Source of the DNA: Bacillota bacterium
GTDB taxonomy: Bacteria; Bacillota; UBA4882; UBA10575
DNA: 14,077 bases
Direction: 5' to 3'
Assembly: GCA_003511465.1 (NCBI GenBank)
Contig: DOID01000052.1
Coordinates: 1-14,077 of the forward strand
Under the pieces are notes generated by a model. It made no database searches and was not told the origin of the DNA. It saw nothing but the letters and a program-made list of their open reading frames with translations. Below, piece by piece: positions 9,201 through 14,051 of the stretch. Within the stretch, counting starts at the first letter, position 1. Every line of letters begins with the position of its first letter. The position numbers were made by a program, and so were the translations under genes.

Positions 9201-9388
9201 ATAGATTTTTCGCAACGCCGATGCCCCATCTCTTTTCATACTCTGCTATTGGGAGGCAGTGTACGCACGAGATTGTAAATAACATAATAACCAAAGACGA
9301 GGAAGGTCGCTGGTATTTTGATGTGCGATTATGGGACGGCGCGACACAAATCGCTGGCCGCATCGGCGGCAGCGCTAACGGGTATTAA
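6200..9388 (+). CDS. Central tail tip/host specificity protein, gpJ-like (GTA gp15 'megatron' type)
   Basis: This 1062-residue protein is the likely central tail tip that closes the tube and contacts the host. Residues 1-270 fit the N-terminal part of gpJ-type proteins. Residues about 274-384 (DDFLEANDGQLVSFER to WSHCLLEPGDFVTVYDP) fit the Phage-tail_3 domain. Residues about 636-734 and 737-828 look like two fibronectin type III repeats (a Pro start, YEICYDINSEGW and YELRMGG strands). Residues 830-1062 are strand-rich and unassigned, and may be the receptor-facing end. GTG at 6200 has GGAGGT (6188-6193) six bases before it. The peptidase gene overlaps its start. The length is near that of lambda gpJ (about 1130 residues), which also has FN3 repeats. 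The domain limits are estimates. Confidence 0.88.
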   Translation: MGGKTIEHKADKIFGIQLNSATYGVVVPIVLGTSRIAGNIIDYYDFKAIPHTESERTGKGGHTTIKNTSYTYEAAVLFGLAEGPSGGIGKVWANGEKVSGLATLNLTLFNGAHGQAPWSYTQSRHPGKALPYSGLAYAAGVIDLGESGTPPVLNFEYKGLLRESGDGVDVNPADAIQFIIFDELNGVDLGVGNVDDESLERYQKFCKTANLLISVPLTEAKKAYEIINEICEATNTIVFWSQDKLKFVPKCDERLEKDGVVFEPDLTPLYDLGADDFLEANDGQLVSFEREDNAEAYNHVPVEFLNRANSYEKETAEAKIQVDINRRGVRSKSAVDIPYLHTKERAEYVANQLVMESLYGRNKYSFRLGWSHCLLEPGDFVTVYDPVISPEKIPVTIESIEEDEDGALEVVAKGRPPGIYSPARYATHEAERPEIDFNAPPGDAVATIFNPSPEVSGELDTWIAVSGGEIWGGCSVWVSDTGESYQRMGSIDGPSRHGVLTAALPAGDRVDTANALKVELYNDLQLLSGTQEDAENLNTLCWVDGELMAYATATLTGDRQYSLTYLVRGVYNTPIKYHPAGSKFVRLDPHIYKLPFELEQLGKRYFIKLTSRNIHGVAEQGLDDVEPMEYTIETILPPVVANLRVHENTYQLRDGTVLSDIKIMFDRPAYKLLDRYEICYDINSEGWEFAGITVEDNITLKALAQAKTVQFRVLTESTLGLKSPEVVSEVYTVIGKDTPPNNVQGFTVIQQENILKVTVVPPADPDINKYELRMGGLSWETSSYLKQYKDQQTTLDVTQAGTITFWVKTIDNSGNYAAEAASFIAEVHPVSNKYTIHEEHQSGLDWEPVCMFRDRDSWQIDSKEKVGDFEFFADLFDAKLHLCDDAEVILGVVNLGEAVNGNYTETFLSVFPDFLSSDKNYVEVDYRTSYDGEVWSDWLPLVNHQFAGRYVQPKLKPRSVDGEENVSIRSVSVRIDVTAITETIDFVLVPEDEPARIILNHRFFATPMPHLFSYSAIGRQCTHEIVNNIITKDEEGRWYFDVRLWDGATQIAGRIGGSANGY

Positions 9389-9402
9389 AGGAGAGTGATC
9401 AG

Positions 9403-10113
9403 ATGGCAGAACAATTTACAACCGGGATGGGTGGGGCTGCGGCGATGGCCGAACTAAACAACCGATTTGAGTGTTGGGCCGGAACAACCGAGCCGTATCC
9501 AACGTACCCTTGTCTGATTTGGTTTGATACGGCGACCAATCTAATTAAACAAAGAACCGTTACTAATGATGCTTGGATAATTCGAGGACCGATCTCAGGT
9601 TCCTGGGGCATGCCGGTAGGCACGATGATAACTCTAACCGGGCTGCCTTCCAGCACGCCGGGCTTTGTCATAGCAACCGGAACTACGCTCATCCGTGCCG
9701 ACTATCCTTTGCTTTGGAATTTTGCTGCAAATCAAAGCAACAACATCGTCACCGACGAAGTATGGAGTGCGGAAAAACGTTACGGCTCATACAGCTATGG
9801 GGATGGGTTGACGACATTTAGAATCCCGATGGACTTTGACTTTGACCGAGGGTGGAATCCGGCGAGCGGCGTGCCGATGGGCCAGTGGGTAGAGGATACG
9901 CTACAGTCATTCCAAGTTAGGATGCCAGGAGGTAACGGGCTCTATGGTACCACAGGGAGCGGATTCTTCGCCCCTTATCGTGGGGCGGGGAATGACGAAT
10001 ATAAATATCTCGAAATATACGGGGGTGACCATGGAGCTCTCCGTACCGGCCCCGAAACCGCGCCCAAACATATCCTCTATCCAAAACTAATCTACACAGG
10101 GGAGGTATGGTAA
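9403..10113 (+). CDS. Tail fibre with collar-type domain
   Basis: This 236-residue protein is probably a short receptor-binding fibre attached to the tip. Residues 28-60 (PTYPCLIWFDTATNLIKQRT to DAWIIRG) fit the short 'W-D-T-lk-W' module common near the start of phage fibres. Residues about 69-107 (MPVGTMITLTGLPSSTPGFVIATG to RADYPLLWNFA) and YGDGLTTFRIPMDFDFDRGW (about 133-152) form the tail-collar pattern: vGt, GFv...G...R..YP.L, and GDG.tTFriP. The end (TGPETAPKHILYPKLIYTGEVW) resembles the 'E-RP-N' closing segment of such fibres. AAAGGAG at 9387-9393 supports the ATG. The fibre assembly gene follows immediately. No reverse transcriptase is nearby, so there is no sign of targeted diversification. 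Confidence 0.8.
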   Translation: MAEQFTTGMGGAAAMAELNNRFECWAGTTEPYPTYPCLIWFDTATNLIKQRTVTNDAWIIRGPISGSWGMPVGTMITLTGLPSSTPGFVIATGTTLIRADYPLLWNFAANQSNNIVTDEVWSAEKRYGSYSYGDGLTTFRIPMDFDFDRGWNPASGVPMGQWVEDTLQSFQVRMPGGNGLYGTTGSGFFAPYRGAGNDEYKYLEIYGGDHGALRTGPETAPKHILYPKLIYTGEVW

Positions 10114-10115
10114 CA

Positions 10116-10508
10116 ATGAGATCAATCACAGTATATGCATATGACCCAACCGCGAAGGAATATCGGGGCACAGCCGAAGCCACCGAAGATCCAAAACATC
10201 CAGGACGGTATCTTGTCCCGGCGTTTGCAACCGAAATTGAGCCACCCGAACCCGGCGAGAATCAAAAGGTTGTTTGGGGCGGACACGCATGGCAGCTTGA
10301 GGATATTCCGCAGCCTGAACCCGAGCCAGAACCGACCGAAGAAGAGTTAAGGCAGCAGGAAGTCTGGCAGTTGGAAGGATGCTTGGCCGAACGATACAGC
10401 GCCCACTCGAAACTCCTCGCCACGGGTGCGCCACAAACCGAAATAGACGAGTGCCGGGCGGAAATCCAAATGATATTGGACGCTTTGGAGGTGCTTTATA
10501 ATGCTTAG
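10116..10508 (+). CDS. Probable tail fibre assembly protein
   Basis: This 130-residue protein has the layout of small phage fibre assembly chaperones. A strand-rich start (MRSITVYAYDPTAKEYRG) precedes the segment EPPEPGENQKVVWGGHAWQL, a Pro-rich stretch before a conserved Trp, then a Pro/Glu repeat (PEPEPEPTEE) and a C-terminal helical part (ELRQQEVWQLEGCLAERY). Such proteins help fibres trimerise and sit directly after the fibre gene, as here. The frame has an earlier ATG at 10107, but GGGGAGG at 10099-10105 leaves only one base before it and ten before ATG 10116, so 10116 is chosen. The family call comes from position and general layout. A structural role in the virion is also possible. Confidence 0.6.
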   Translation: MRSITVYAYDPTAKEYRGTAEATEDPKHPGRYLVPAFATEIEPPEPGENQKVVWGGHAWQLEDIPQPEPEPEPTEEELRQQEVWQLEGCLAERYSAHSKLLATGAPQTEIDECRAEIQMILDALEVLYNA

Positions 10509-10602
10509 CTTGCCAAAGAGATGCCCCACGTGCGGGCGTAAAATGGCCAAGGAAGAAACACAATATACCTGCCAATTTTGCGGGAAAAAGACTCCGAAAT
10601 AA
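10501..10602 (+). CDS. 33-residue double-CxxC zinc-ribbon microprotein
   Basis: This small gene overlaps the end of the previous gene by eight bases. GGAGGTG at about 10487-10493 lies eight bases before the ATG, a better site than many larger genes here have. The product MLSLPKRCPTCGRKM..., with a second CQFCGKK near the end, has cysteines at 8, 11, 24 and 27 (CX2C-X12-CX2C), a compact zinc ribbon of the CPxCG kind. It is lysine/arginine-rich. Such ribbons bind zinc and often nucleic acid or protein, but no function can be assigned. A weak terminator follows, so it is the last gene before the lysis cassette. The evidence that it is translated is good. The role is unknown. Confidence 0.75.
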   Translation: MLSLPKRCPTCGRKMAKEETQYTCQFCGKKTPK

Positions 10603-10619
10603 TCTGGTGGGATTAATGT

Positions 10620-10640
10620 GGCGGCGTAAGGCCGTTTTTT
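10620..10640 (+). terminator. Weak intrinsic terminator before the lysis genes
   Basis: A short stem (CGGC 10622-10625 with GCCG 10631-10634, plus a G-T pair outside) with a 5-base loop is followed by six T (10635-10640). It sits in the 62-base gap between the zinc-ribbon gene and the holin. The stem is short, so read-through into the lysis genes is likely. It may set the ratio of tail to lysis transcripts. Confidence 0.5.
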
Positions 10641-10664
10641 ATTTGCGGGAAAGGGATGATATTA

Positions 10665-11135
10665 ATGGACGACAAAGAAGCCTTATTACACTTCTTCGAT
10701 CGGTTGGGAGAATACCCCGTAATAAAAGCTATTACCGGGGTTTTCTTATGGATGGCTAAAGCATTATTTGGCCCAACATTCCGGGCGGCTTATGGCGCTG
10801 TAGGAGTTTTGTATATCCTGGACTTCATCACGGGATATAGTTACGCCTGGATGCACCCGCAAATAAAACCGGACAGCCGCCGTATGTTTCATGGGCTCGT
10901 CAAGTTGCTTATATACCTGCTCTTGCTTATTGTCGGGCACCAATCCAGTTCCGTTATGTTCGGCAGCTTCATTCAGTCAGTTATTGAGGCTTTCGTAGTG
11001 CTGACAGAAGTAAAATCGATTCTAGAAAACATCAAGAAAATAGCTGACTTTAAGGGGGTGCATATACCGTTTCTGGATGCCCTGACTGTAATGGTCCAAG
11101 GGAAACTTACTGAAACAACACAACGAAAGGGGTGA
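10665..11135 (+). CDS. Holin, Phage_holin_4_1 (phi29/Cp-1-type) family
   Basis: This 156-residue membrane protein should form the holes that release the endolysin at the end of infection. Hydrophobic segments lie near residues 20-36, 43-62 and 78-91, with a fourth, weaker one near 100-115. The motif LDFITGY (51-57), the S-R-R-M-F-HGLVK segment (71-80) and TEVKSILENIKK near 114-125 match the family signature (LDyiTG, S..g..Gi..K, E..SilEN). The end is charged. The family is frequent in phages of clostridia and other Firmicutes. An upstream in-frame ATG at 10656 touches the AAAGGGA site (10649-10655), so ATG 10665, nine bases away, is the better start. It is directly followed by the endolysin gene. 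Confidence 0.9.
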   Translation: MDDKEALLHFFDRLGEYPVIKAITGVFLWMAKALFGPTFRAAYGAVGVLYILDFITGYSYAWMHPQIKPDSRRMFHGLVKLLIYLLLLIVGHQSSSVMFGSFIQSVIEAFVVLTEVKSILENIKKIADFKGVHIPFLDALTVMVQGKLTETTQRKG

Positions 11136-11147
11136 AAAATAAAGGCG

Positions 11148-11708
11148 ATGCTTAAAATTATTGTTGACCCTGGACACGGTGGGAAAGACGCCGGCGGCGG
11201 CTCTAACTCATTATTTAAAGAAAAAGAGTGGAACTTACAGGCTTCCTTATATATGAAGAAACTGTTTGAAAGCTATGACCTTTCAGCCGATTTGACCAGG
11301 GATATCGATATGTATGTCGGTCCTCAGAAAAGAGCAAGAATTGTTCGAGAATCTGGAGCGCTTGTATGCATTTCTAACCACGTTAACGCCCTCAATGGAC
11401 ATCAAAGTGGCTTTGAAATTTATCATTCTATCTTCGCTCAGCGGGACTTCGCAGAGTGTATTAAGTGCGAATTGAATCAGACCGATATGCCCCCAAACGG
11501 GACACCAATCCGCGCGAGACGGGGTTCTGGGAAACCTGCACGGGATTATTATTTCATGCATCGCGATACTGGTGCCGTCCAAACACTCATCGTAGAATAT
11601 GGTTATGGTGATCATCCGGCGGATCGAGAGAGATTAGCCCACGATTGGCAGCCATATGTGGAAGCAGTTGTAAGAGGTACAATTAAGTATTTGAAAAAGG
11701 CCGGTTAA
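11148..11708 (+). CDS. Endolysin: N-acetylmuramoyl-L-alanine amidase (Amidase_3)
   Basis: This zinc amidase of 186 residues cuts the bond between N-acetylmuramic acid and L-alanine in peptidoglycan, for host lysis. Zinc ligands are visible as His10 (DPGHGGKDAG), Glu25 (FKEKEWNL) and His78 (CISNHVNA). The catalytic Glu150 is in LIVEYGYGDHPAD. The catalytic domain fills the whole protein. There is no signal peptide and no cell-wall-binding domain, so export depends on the holin just upstream. The ATG is the only good start in the frame: a stop lies five codons before it. AAAGGGG at 11126-11132 is rather far (about 15 bases), while AAAGG at 11141-11145 is close, so initiation may be modest. Confidence 0.93.
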   Translation: MLKIIVDPGHGGKDAGGGSNSLFKEKEWNLQASLYMKKLFESYDLSADLTRDIDMYVGPQKRARIVRESGALVCISNHVNALNGHQSGFEIYHSIFAQRDFAECIKCELNQTDMPPNGTPIRARRGSGKPARDYYFMHRDTGAVQTLIVEYGYGDHPADRERLAHDWQPYVEAVVRGTIKYLKKAG

Positions 11709-11823
11709 AGTAAAATCGGGTGAACAAGGGAACTTCAACAAACTAAGGGGTGATTAAATTGAGGAAGTAAAAACAAAAAATAAAAGAATCAAAAACCCAA
11801 AGAACCGAAAAGGGGGATCAAAT

Positions 11824-12393
11824 GTGGTAAGTTATAAAACGGCCGTCCGGGCAATTATATGGACGGTCATTATTATCTTTGCAGTGCTGCTCATCCTGCG
11901 TGCAAAGGAATATCTTGTGGTTGTCCTCGGGGGGCTGGGAGGCGCTGGAGCTCTTTTAGTTGGTACTAGGGCACGCGAAGAGAAAGAATTAAAAGAGCGA
12001 ACAGACAATCTCAAGGATCGGGTTAATAAGCGCCGATCTGGGCCTCTACTTATATTATGTGTTTTGGGATTACTATTCTGCCGACCAGCGGCCGCCCTTT
12101 ATATCCCGGATGACTACGAAACACTCAAAGAGTATTATATTGAAGCAGATCAGGATTTGACTGAAGCCCTAGAAATAATTGATGAGTACGAGGCGCTCTA
12201 CCAAAAAACTATAGAAGAATATAAGCGGGCAAAATGGTGCCTGGTGGCCGGGGCATATGTAGATGAAAGCGCGCATTTAAAACTGGGCGTAGGCAAAAAA
12301 TGGGGCAATTATCTAGTGTCGTTAGGAGGTTTGTATCAGGACTCGTTTGGCGTATACTGCGAGGTCGTAGTATGGCTACAGAGTCTGTTTTAA
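11824..12393 (+). CDS. Unrecognised membrane protein of the lysis region
   Basis: This 189-residue protein was not recognised. It has hydrophobic segments at about 10-26 and 29-47, a charged helix (REEKELKERTDNLKDRVNKRR, 51-71), then a third, signal-like hydrophobic segment (73-91, ending in CRPAAA). After it come acidic helices (LKEYYIEADQDLTEALEIIDEYEALYQ) and a strand-like end (HLKLGVGKKWGNYLVSLGG to VYCEVVVWLQ). It reads like two small membrane proteins joined: an N-terminal two-helix membrane anchor and a secreted C-terminal part. As the last gene of the lysis cassette it could be an additional holin, an antiholin or a spanin-like protein. The sequence does not decide between these. GTG 11824 has AGGGGG (11811-11816) seven bases upstream. 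Confidence 0.7.
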   Translation: MVSYKTAVRAIIWTVIIIFAVLLILRAKEYLVVVLGGLGGAGALLVGTRAREEKELKERTDNLKDRVNKRRSGPLLILCVLGLLFCRPAAALYIPDDYETLKEYYIEADQDLTEALEIIDEYEALYQKTIEEYKRAKWCLVAGAYVDESAHLKLGVGKKWGNYLVSLGGLYQDSFGVYCEVVVWLQSLF

Positions 12394-12428
12394 CCGCATT
12401 TAAATAAGAGGGTAAATACTAAACAAGA

Positions 12429-12456
12429 GGGCGGGGTTAGTCCCCGTCCTTTTTTT
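12429..12456 (+). terminator. Strong intrinsic terminator ending the late operon
   Basis: An eight-base-pair stem (12429-12436 with 12442-12449, one G-T pair) and a five-base loop are followed by seven T (12450-12456). It lies 36 bases after the last lysis-region gene and ahead of the parM unit, so it separates the two transcripts. Confidence 0.9.
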
Positions 12457-12481
12457 GATCTCAAATTCCCGGGCGATAGCT

Positions 12482-12497
12482 GGAACTTACTTGTTCC
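12482..12497. promoter_or_regulatory. Dyad upstream of the parM promoter
   Basis: GGAAC and GTTCC form a perfect inverted repeat around TTACTT. It lies about 15 bases before the candidate -10 (12512-12517), overlapping the expected -35 region, so a repressor bound here would block parM transcription. It is a candidate operator only. The GAAC-N6-GTTC spacing does not match the Firmicute LexA box (N4). Confidence 0.35.
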
Positions 12498-12517
12498 GGG
12501 TCCGACCGTGCTAAAAT
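12491..12517 (+). promoter_or_regulatory. Candidate sigma-A promoter for parM-parR
   Basis: TAAAAT (12512-12517) is a fair -10. TTGTTC (12491-12496) is a possible -35, but the spacing is only 15 bases, so the -35 assignment is weak. A promoter is needed here because a strong terminator lies immediately upstream. The three 12-bp repeats begin five bases after the -10, over the likely transcription start. Confidence 0.4.
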
Positions 12518-12521
12518 AGCA

Positions 12522-12557
12522 GTAATACAAAACGTATTACAAAACATAGTACAAAAG
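12522..12557 (+). repeat. Three abutting 12-bp repeats, candidate parC/operator
   Basis: GTAATACAAAAC (12522-12533), GTATTACAAAAC (12534-12545) and ATAGTACAAAAG (12546-12557) follow each other with no gap. The first two differ by one base, and the third keeps the TACAAAA core. Known ParR ribbon-helix-helix dimers bind tandem repeats of about 10-12 bp placed upstream of parM, and one turn per repeat keeps the dimers on one face. The third repeat runs into the parM ribosome binding site, so bound ParR should repress both transcription and translation. Three copies is few for a centromere, so it may act chiefly as an operator. Confidence 0.65.
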
Positions 12558-12569
12558 GAGATGATAACA

Positions 12570-13628
12570 ATGGTTAGTTTCGTTGGCTTTGACCCGGGCA
12601 ATAATGGTTTGAAGGTAGCCTATTTCAAGGCACCAAACCGGATCGGGTACATGTTCGTTCCCAACATTTCAGCGCCGGCCATTCCGCTCGATATCCCGCC
12701 AGCGGGGGATGATGAGGATGTTCTCGCCGTAGAGGTGATGTCCGCTGACAAAGAATTTCAGGCCCTTACATTTTTGGGTAATCTCGCCCTGCAACAAGCA
12801 CAAGACAAGGCGGATCAAGATCGGCGGCGAGACAGGTCCGGATCCGTCACAGTCAATCAACTCGTCCCGGCTGTTCTCGGGTTGCTTTATGAAGAGGGAA
12901 GGCCTTTTGTGATGACGGTAGGGGCCACTCTCCAGGATATCCAGGAGCAGAAAGATAAGCTTATCAGGAAAATTGAAAAGAAACATAAAATCAAATTCCT
13001 ATATGGTAGTCTGGCCGGCAGGACCGTCGAGCCGGTGGTCATCCAGTGTAACACTTACCCCCAAGCGGCCGCGGGGCTCTACAGTCTTCTCCGGAATGAT
13101 GATGGCAGCATTAGGCGCTATGACTGGGTGGACAAAACGGTTTTAGCTATCGACATCGGCCATGGTCAGATTAACTTTGCGATCATGGATAAGATGGTTT
13201 TCTTAAAGGGAGCTTGCTTTTCCCGGGACTTTGGTAATTATCGGGTAGTAAATGTAGTTAAAGACTTCCTTAATAGCGCACCCTATTATGTCACGGCCTC
13301 AATCCCTCAGCTTCAAAGGGCAACTGAAGCAGGGTATTACACCATCGGTCAGGAGAAGATTGGCCTGAGGGATGTTATAATCACGGCAACACAGGAGACT
13401 GTAGAGCTAGCCTATCGGGAAGTTAAAGACGAGTTGCCCGCCTCCCTTTACAACCAGATCACCGATATTGTTGTCCTTGGCGGAGTAGCCGATCGGGTGG
13501 CGCCAATGATTCAGTCCAGGTTTTCTTTGCCCGTTGAAAAGGCAAAGACTTCACTCTTTGAAAACGCCCGAGGGAATGCGCTTCATGCGCGGCAAAAGTG
13601 GGAGGCAGAAGCGAAGAAGGTGATCTAA
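12570..13628 (+). CDS. parM: Actin-like plasmid segregation protein, ParM family
   Basis: This 352-residue protein has the actin/Hsp70 ATPase signatures in order: phosphate-1 GFDPGNNGLKV (Asp8, Lys15), phosphate-2 LAIDIGHGQINFAIM (Asp195, Gly197), and the adenosine loop IVVLGGVADRV (Gly304-Gly305). Length and spacing fit ParM/Alp-type filament proteins. These polymerise with ATP and push or pull DNA bound by ParR. It is not MreB or FtsA: it is shorter in key loops and has no membrane helix. An ATG at 12561 touches the AAAGGAG site, so ATG 12570, nine bases after it, is the start. Repeats upstream and a ParR-like gene downstream complete a ParMRC cassette. The subfamily cannot be fixed from sequence alone, and a phage-type actin such as AlpC is possible. 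Confidence 0.88.
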   Translation: MVSFVGFDPGNNGLKVAYFKAPNRIGYMFVPNISAPAIPLDIPPAGDDEDVLAVEVMSADKEFQALTFLGNLALQQAQDKADQDRRRDRSGSVTVNQLVPAVLGLLYEEGRPFVMTVGATLQDIQEQKDKLIRKIEKKHKIKFLYGSLAGRTVEPVVIQCNTYPQAAAGLYSLLRNDDGSIRRYDWVDKTVLAIDIGHGQINFAIMDKMVFLKGACFSRDFGNYRVVNVVKDFLNSAPYYVTASIPQLQRATEAGYYTIGQEKIGLRDVIITATQETVELAYREVKDELPASLYNQITDIVVLGGVADRVAPMIQSRFSLPVEKAKTSLFENARGNALHARQKWEAEAKKVI

Positions 13629-13645
13629 TTGGAGGTTAGATCACC
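13619..13645 (+). promoter_or_regulatory. Perfect hairpin holding the parR start codon in its loop
   Basis: GGTGATCTAA (13619-13628) pairs perfectly with TTAGATCACC (13636-13645) around the 7-base loop TTGGAGG. The loop holds the TTG start of the downstream gene and a GGAGG. The 5' arm contains the parM stop codon, so ribosomes finishing parM would melt the stem. This is a candidate translational switch that couples parR to parM. It could also serve as a DNA dyad for ParR. Confidence 0.6.
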
Positions 13646-13958
13646 GATTAGTATAAGAGTTGGGGACCGGTCGGAGATTGATCGGAAGTTTGCCAAATGG
13701 ATAGAGGAATTGCCTGGTGATGCTATCTTGTCAGAGGAAATTAAGCGGTGCTGTATAATGACTATGGAGCTTCGCAAAGAAGAATCGGAGATTGCGAATC
13801 TCAAGGAGCAAGTGGCACGCCAGGCAAGCATGATCCGAAGGATAGAGGCGCAAATCAAATCGGGCGTGATCGTGGAAGAACAGATAGTCGAGGATAGGCC
13901 AGATGAAGAACAAATCAAGAGAGTTCAGGAGCTGGCCGCAAGTATGACTGACTGGTAA
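13629..13958 (+). CDS. parR: ParR-like adaptor: ribbon-helix-helix plus coiled coil
   Basis: This 109-residue protein directly follows the parM stop. Residues 7-12 (ISIRVG) look like the DNA-reading strand, and 15-29 and 34-48 like the two helices of a ribbon-helix-helix fold. Residues 50-78 are a coiled coil (EESEIANLKEQVARQASMIRRIEAQI). An acidic linker and a short amphipathic end (VQELAASMTDW) follow, the place where ParR proteins contact the ParM filament tip. Size, order and position fit ParR. Sequence similarity between ParRs is low, so the call is structural. The TTG start has AAGGTGAT just upstream and lies in a hairpin loop. No ATG or GTG is available nearby. ATT at 13647 is a remote alternative that would keep the first strand. 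Confidence 0.75.
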   Translation: MEVRSPISIRVGDRSEIDRKFAKWIEELPGDAILSEEIKRCCIMTMELRKEESEIANLKEQVARQASMIRRIEAQIKSGVIVEEQIVEDRPDEEQIKRVQELAASMTDW

Positions 13959-13967
13959 TAATCATAT

Positions 13968-13988
13968 AACCCTTACCCTATAAGGGTT
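13968..13988 (+). promoter_or_regulatory. Hairpin just after parR
   Basis: AACCCTTA (13968-13975) and TAAGGGTT (13981-13988) form a perfect 8-bp stem with a 5-base loop, nine bases after the parR stop. No T-run follows, so it is not a terminator by itself. It could stabilise the mRNA or be a protein binding dyad. Confidence 0.45.
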
Positions 13989-14023
13989 TAACGAGATTAT
14001 GGGCGATTTATGGGCAAAACAAA

Positions 14024-14051
14024 AATCCGGCATTGCCGGATTCCTTTTTTT
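14024..14051 (+). terminator. Bidirectional intrinsic terminator after parR
   Basis: AATCCGGC (14024-14031) and GCCGGATT (14035-14042) form a perfect 8-bp stem with a 3-base loop, followed by CC and seven T (14045-14051). Read on the other strand, the same stem is followed by TTTGTTTTG, so it can also stop leftward transcription. It ends the parM-parR unit and suggests a convergent gene to the right. Confidence 0.85.

Noticed and set aside
9403..10113. Diversity-generating retroelement target in the tail fibre
   Set aside because: No reverse transcriptase, template repeat or adenine-biased variable repeat was seen in the window.
12482..12497. LexA/SOS box upstream of parM
   Set aside because: The arms GAAC and GTTC are separated by six bases, while the Firmicute SOS box has four.
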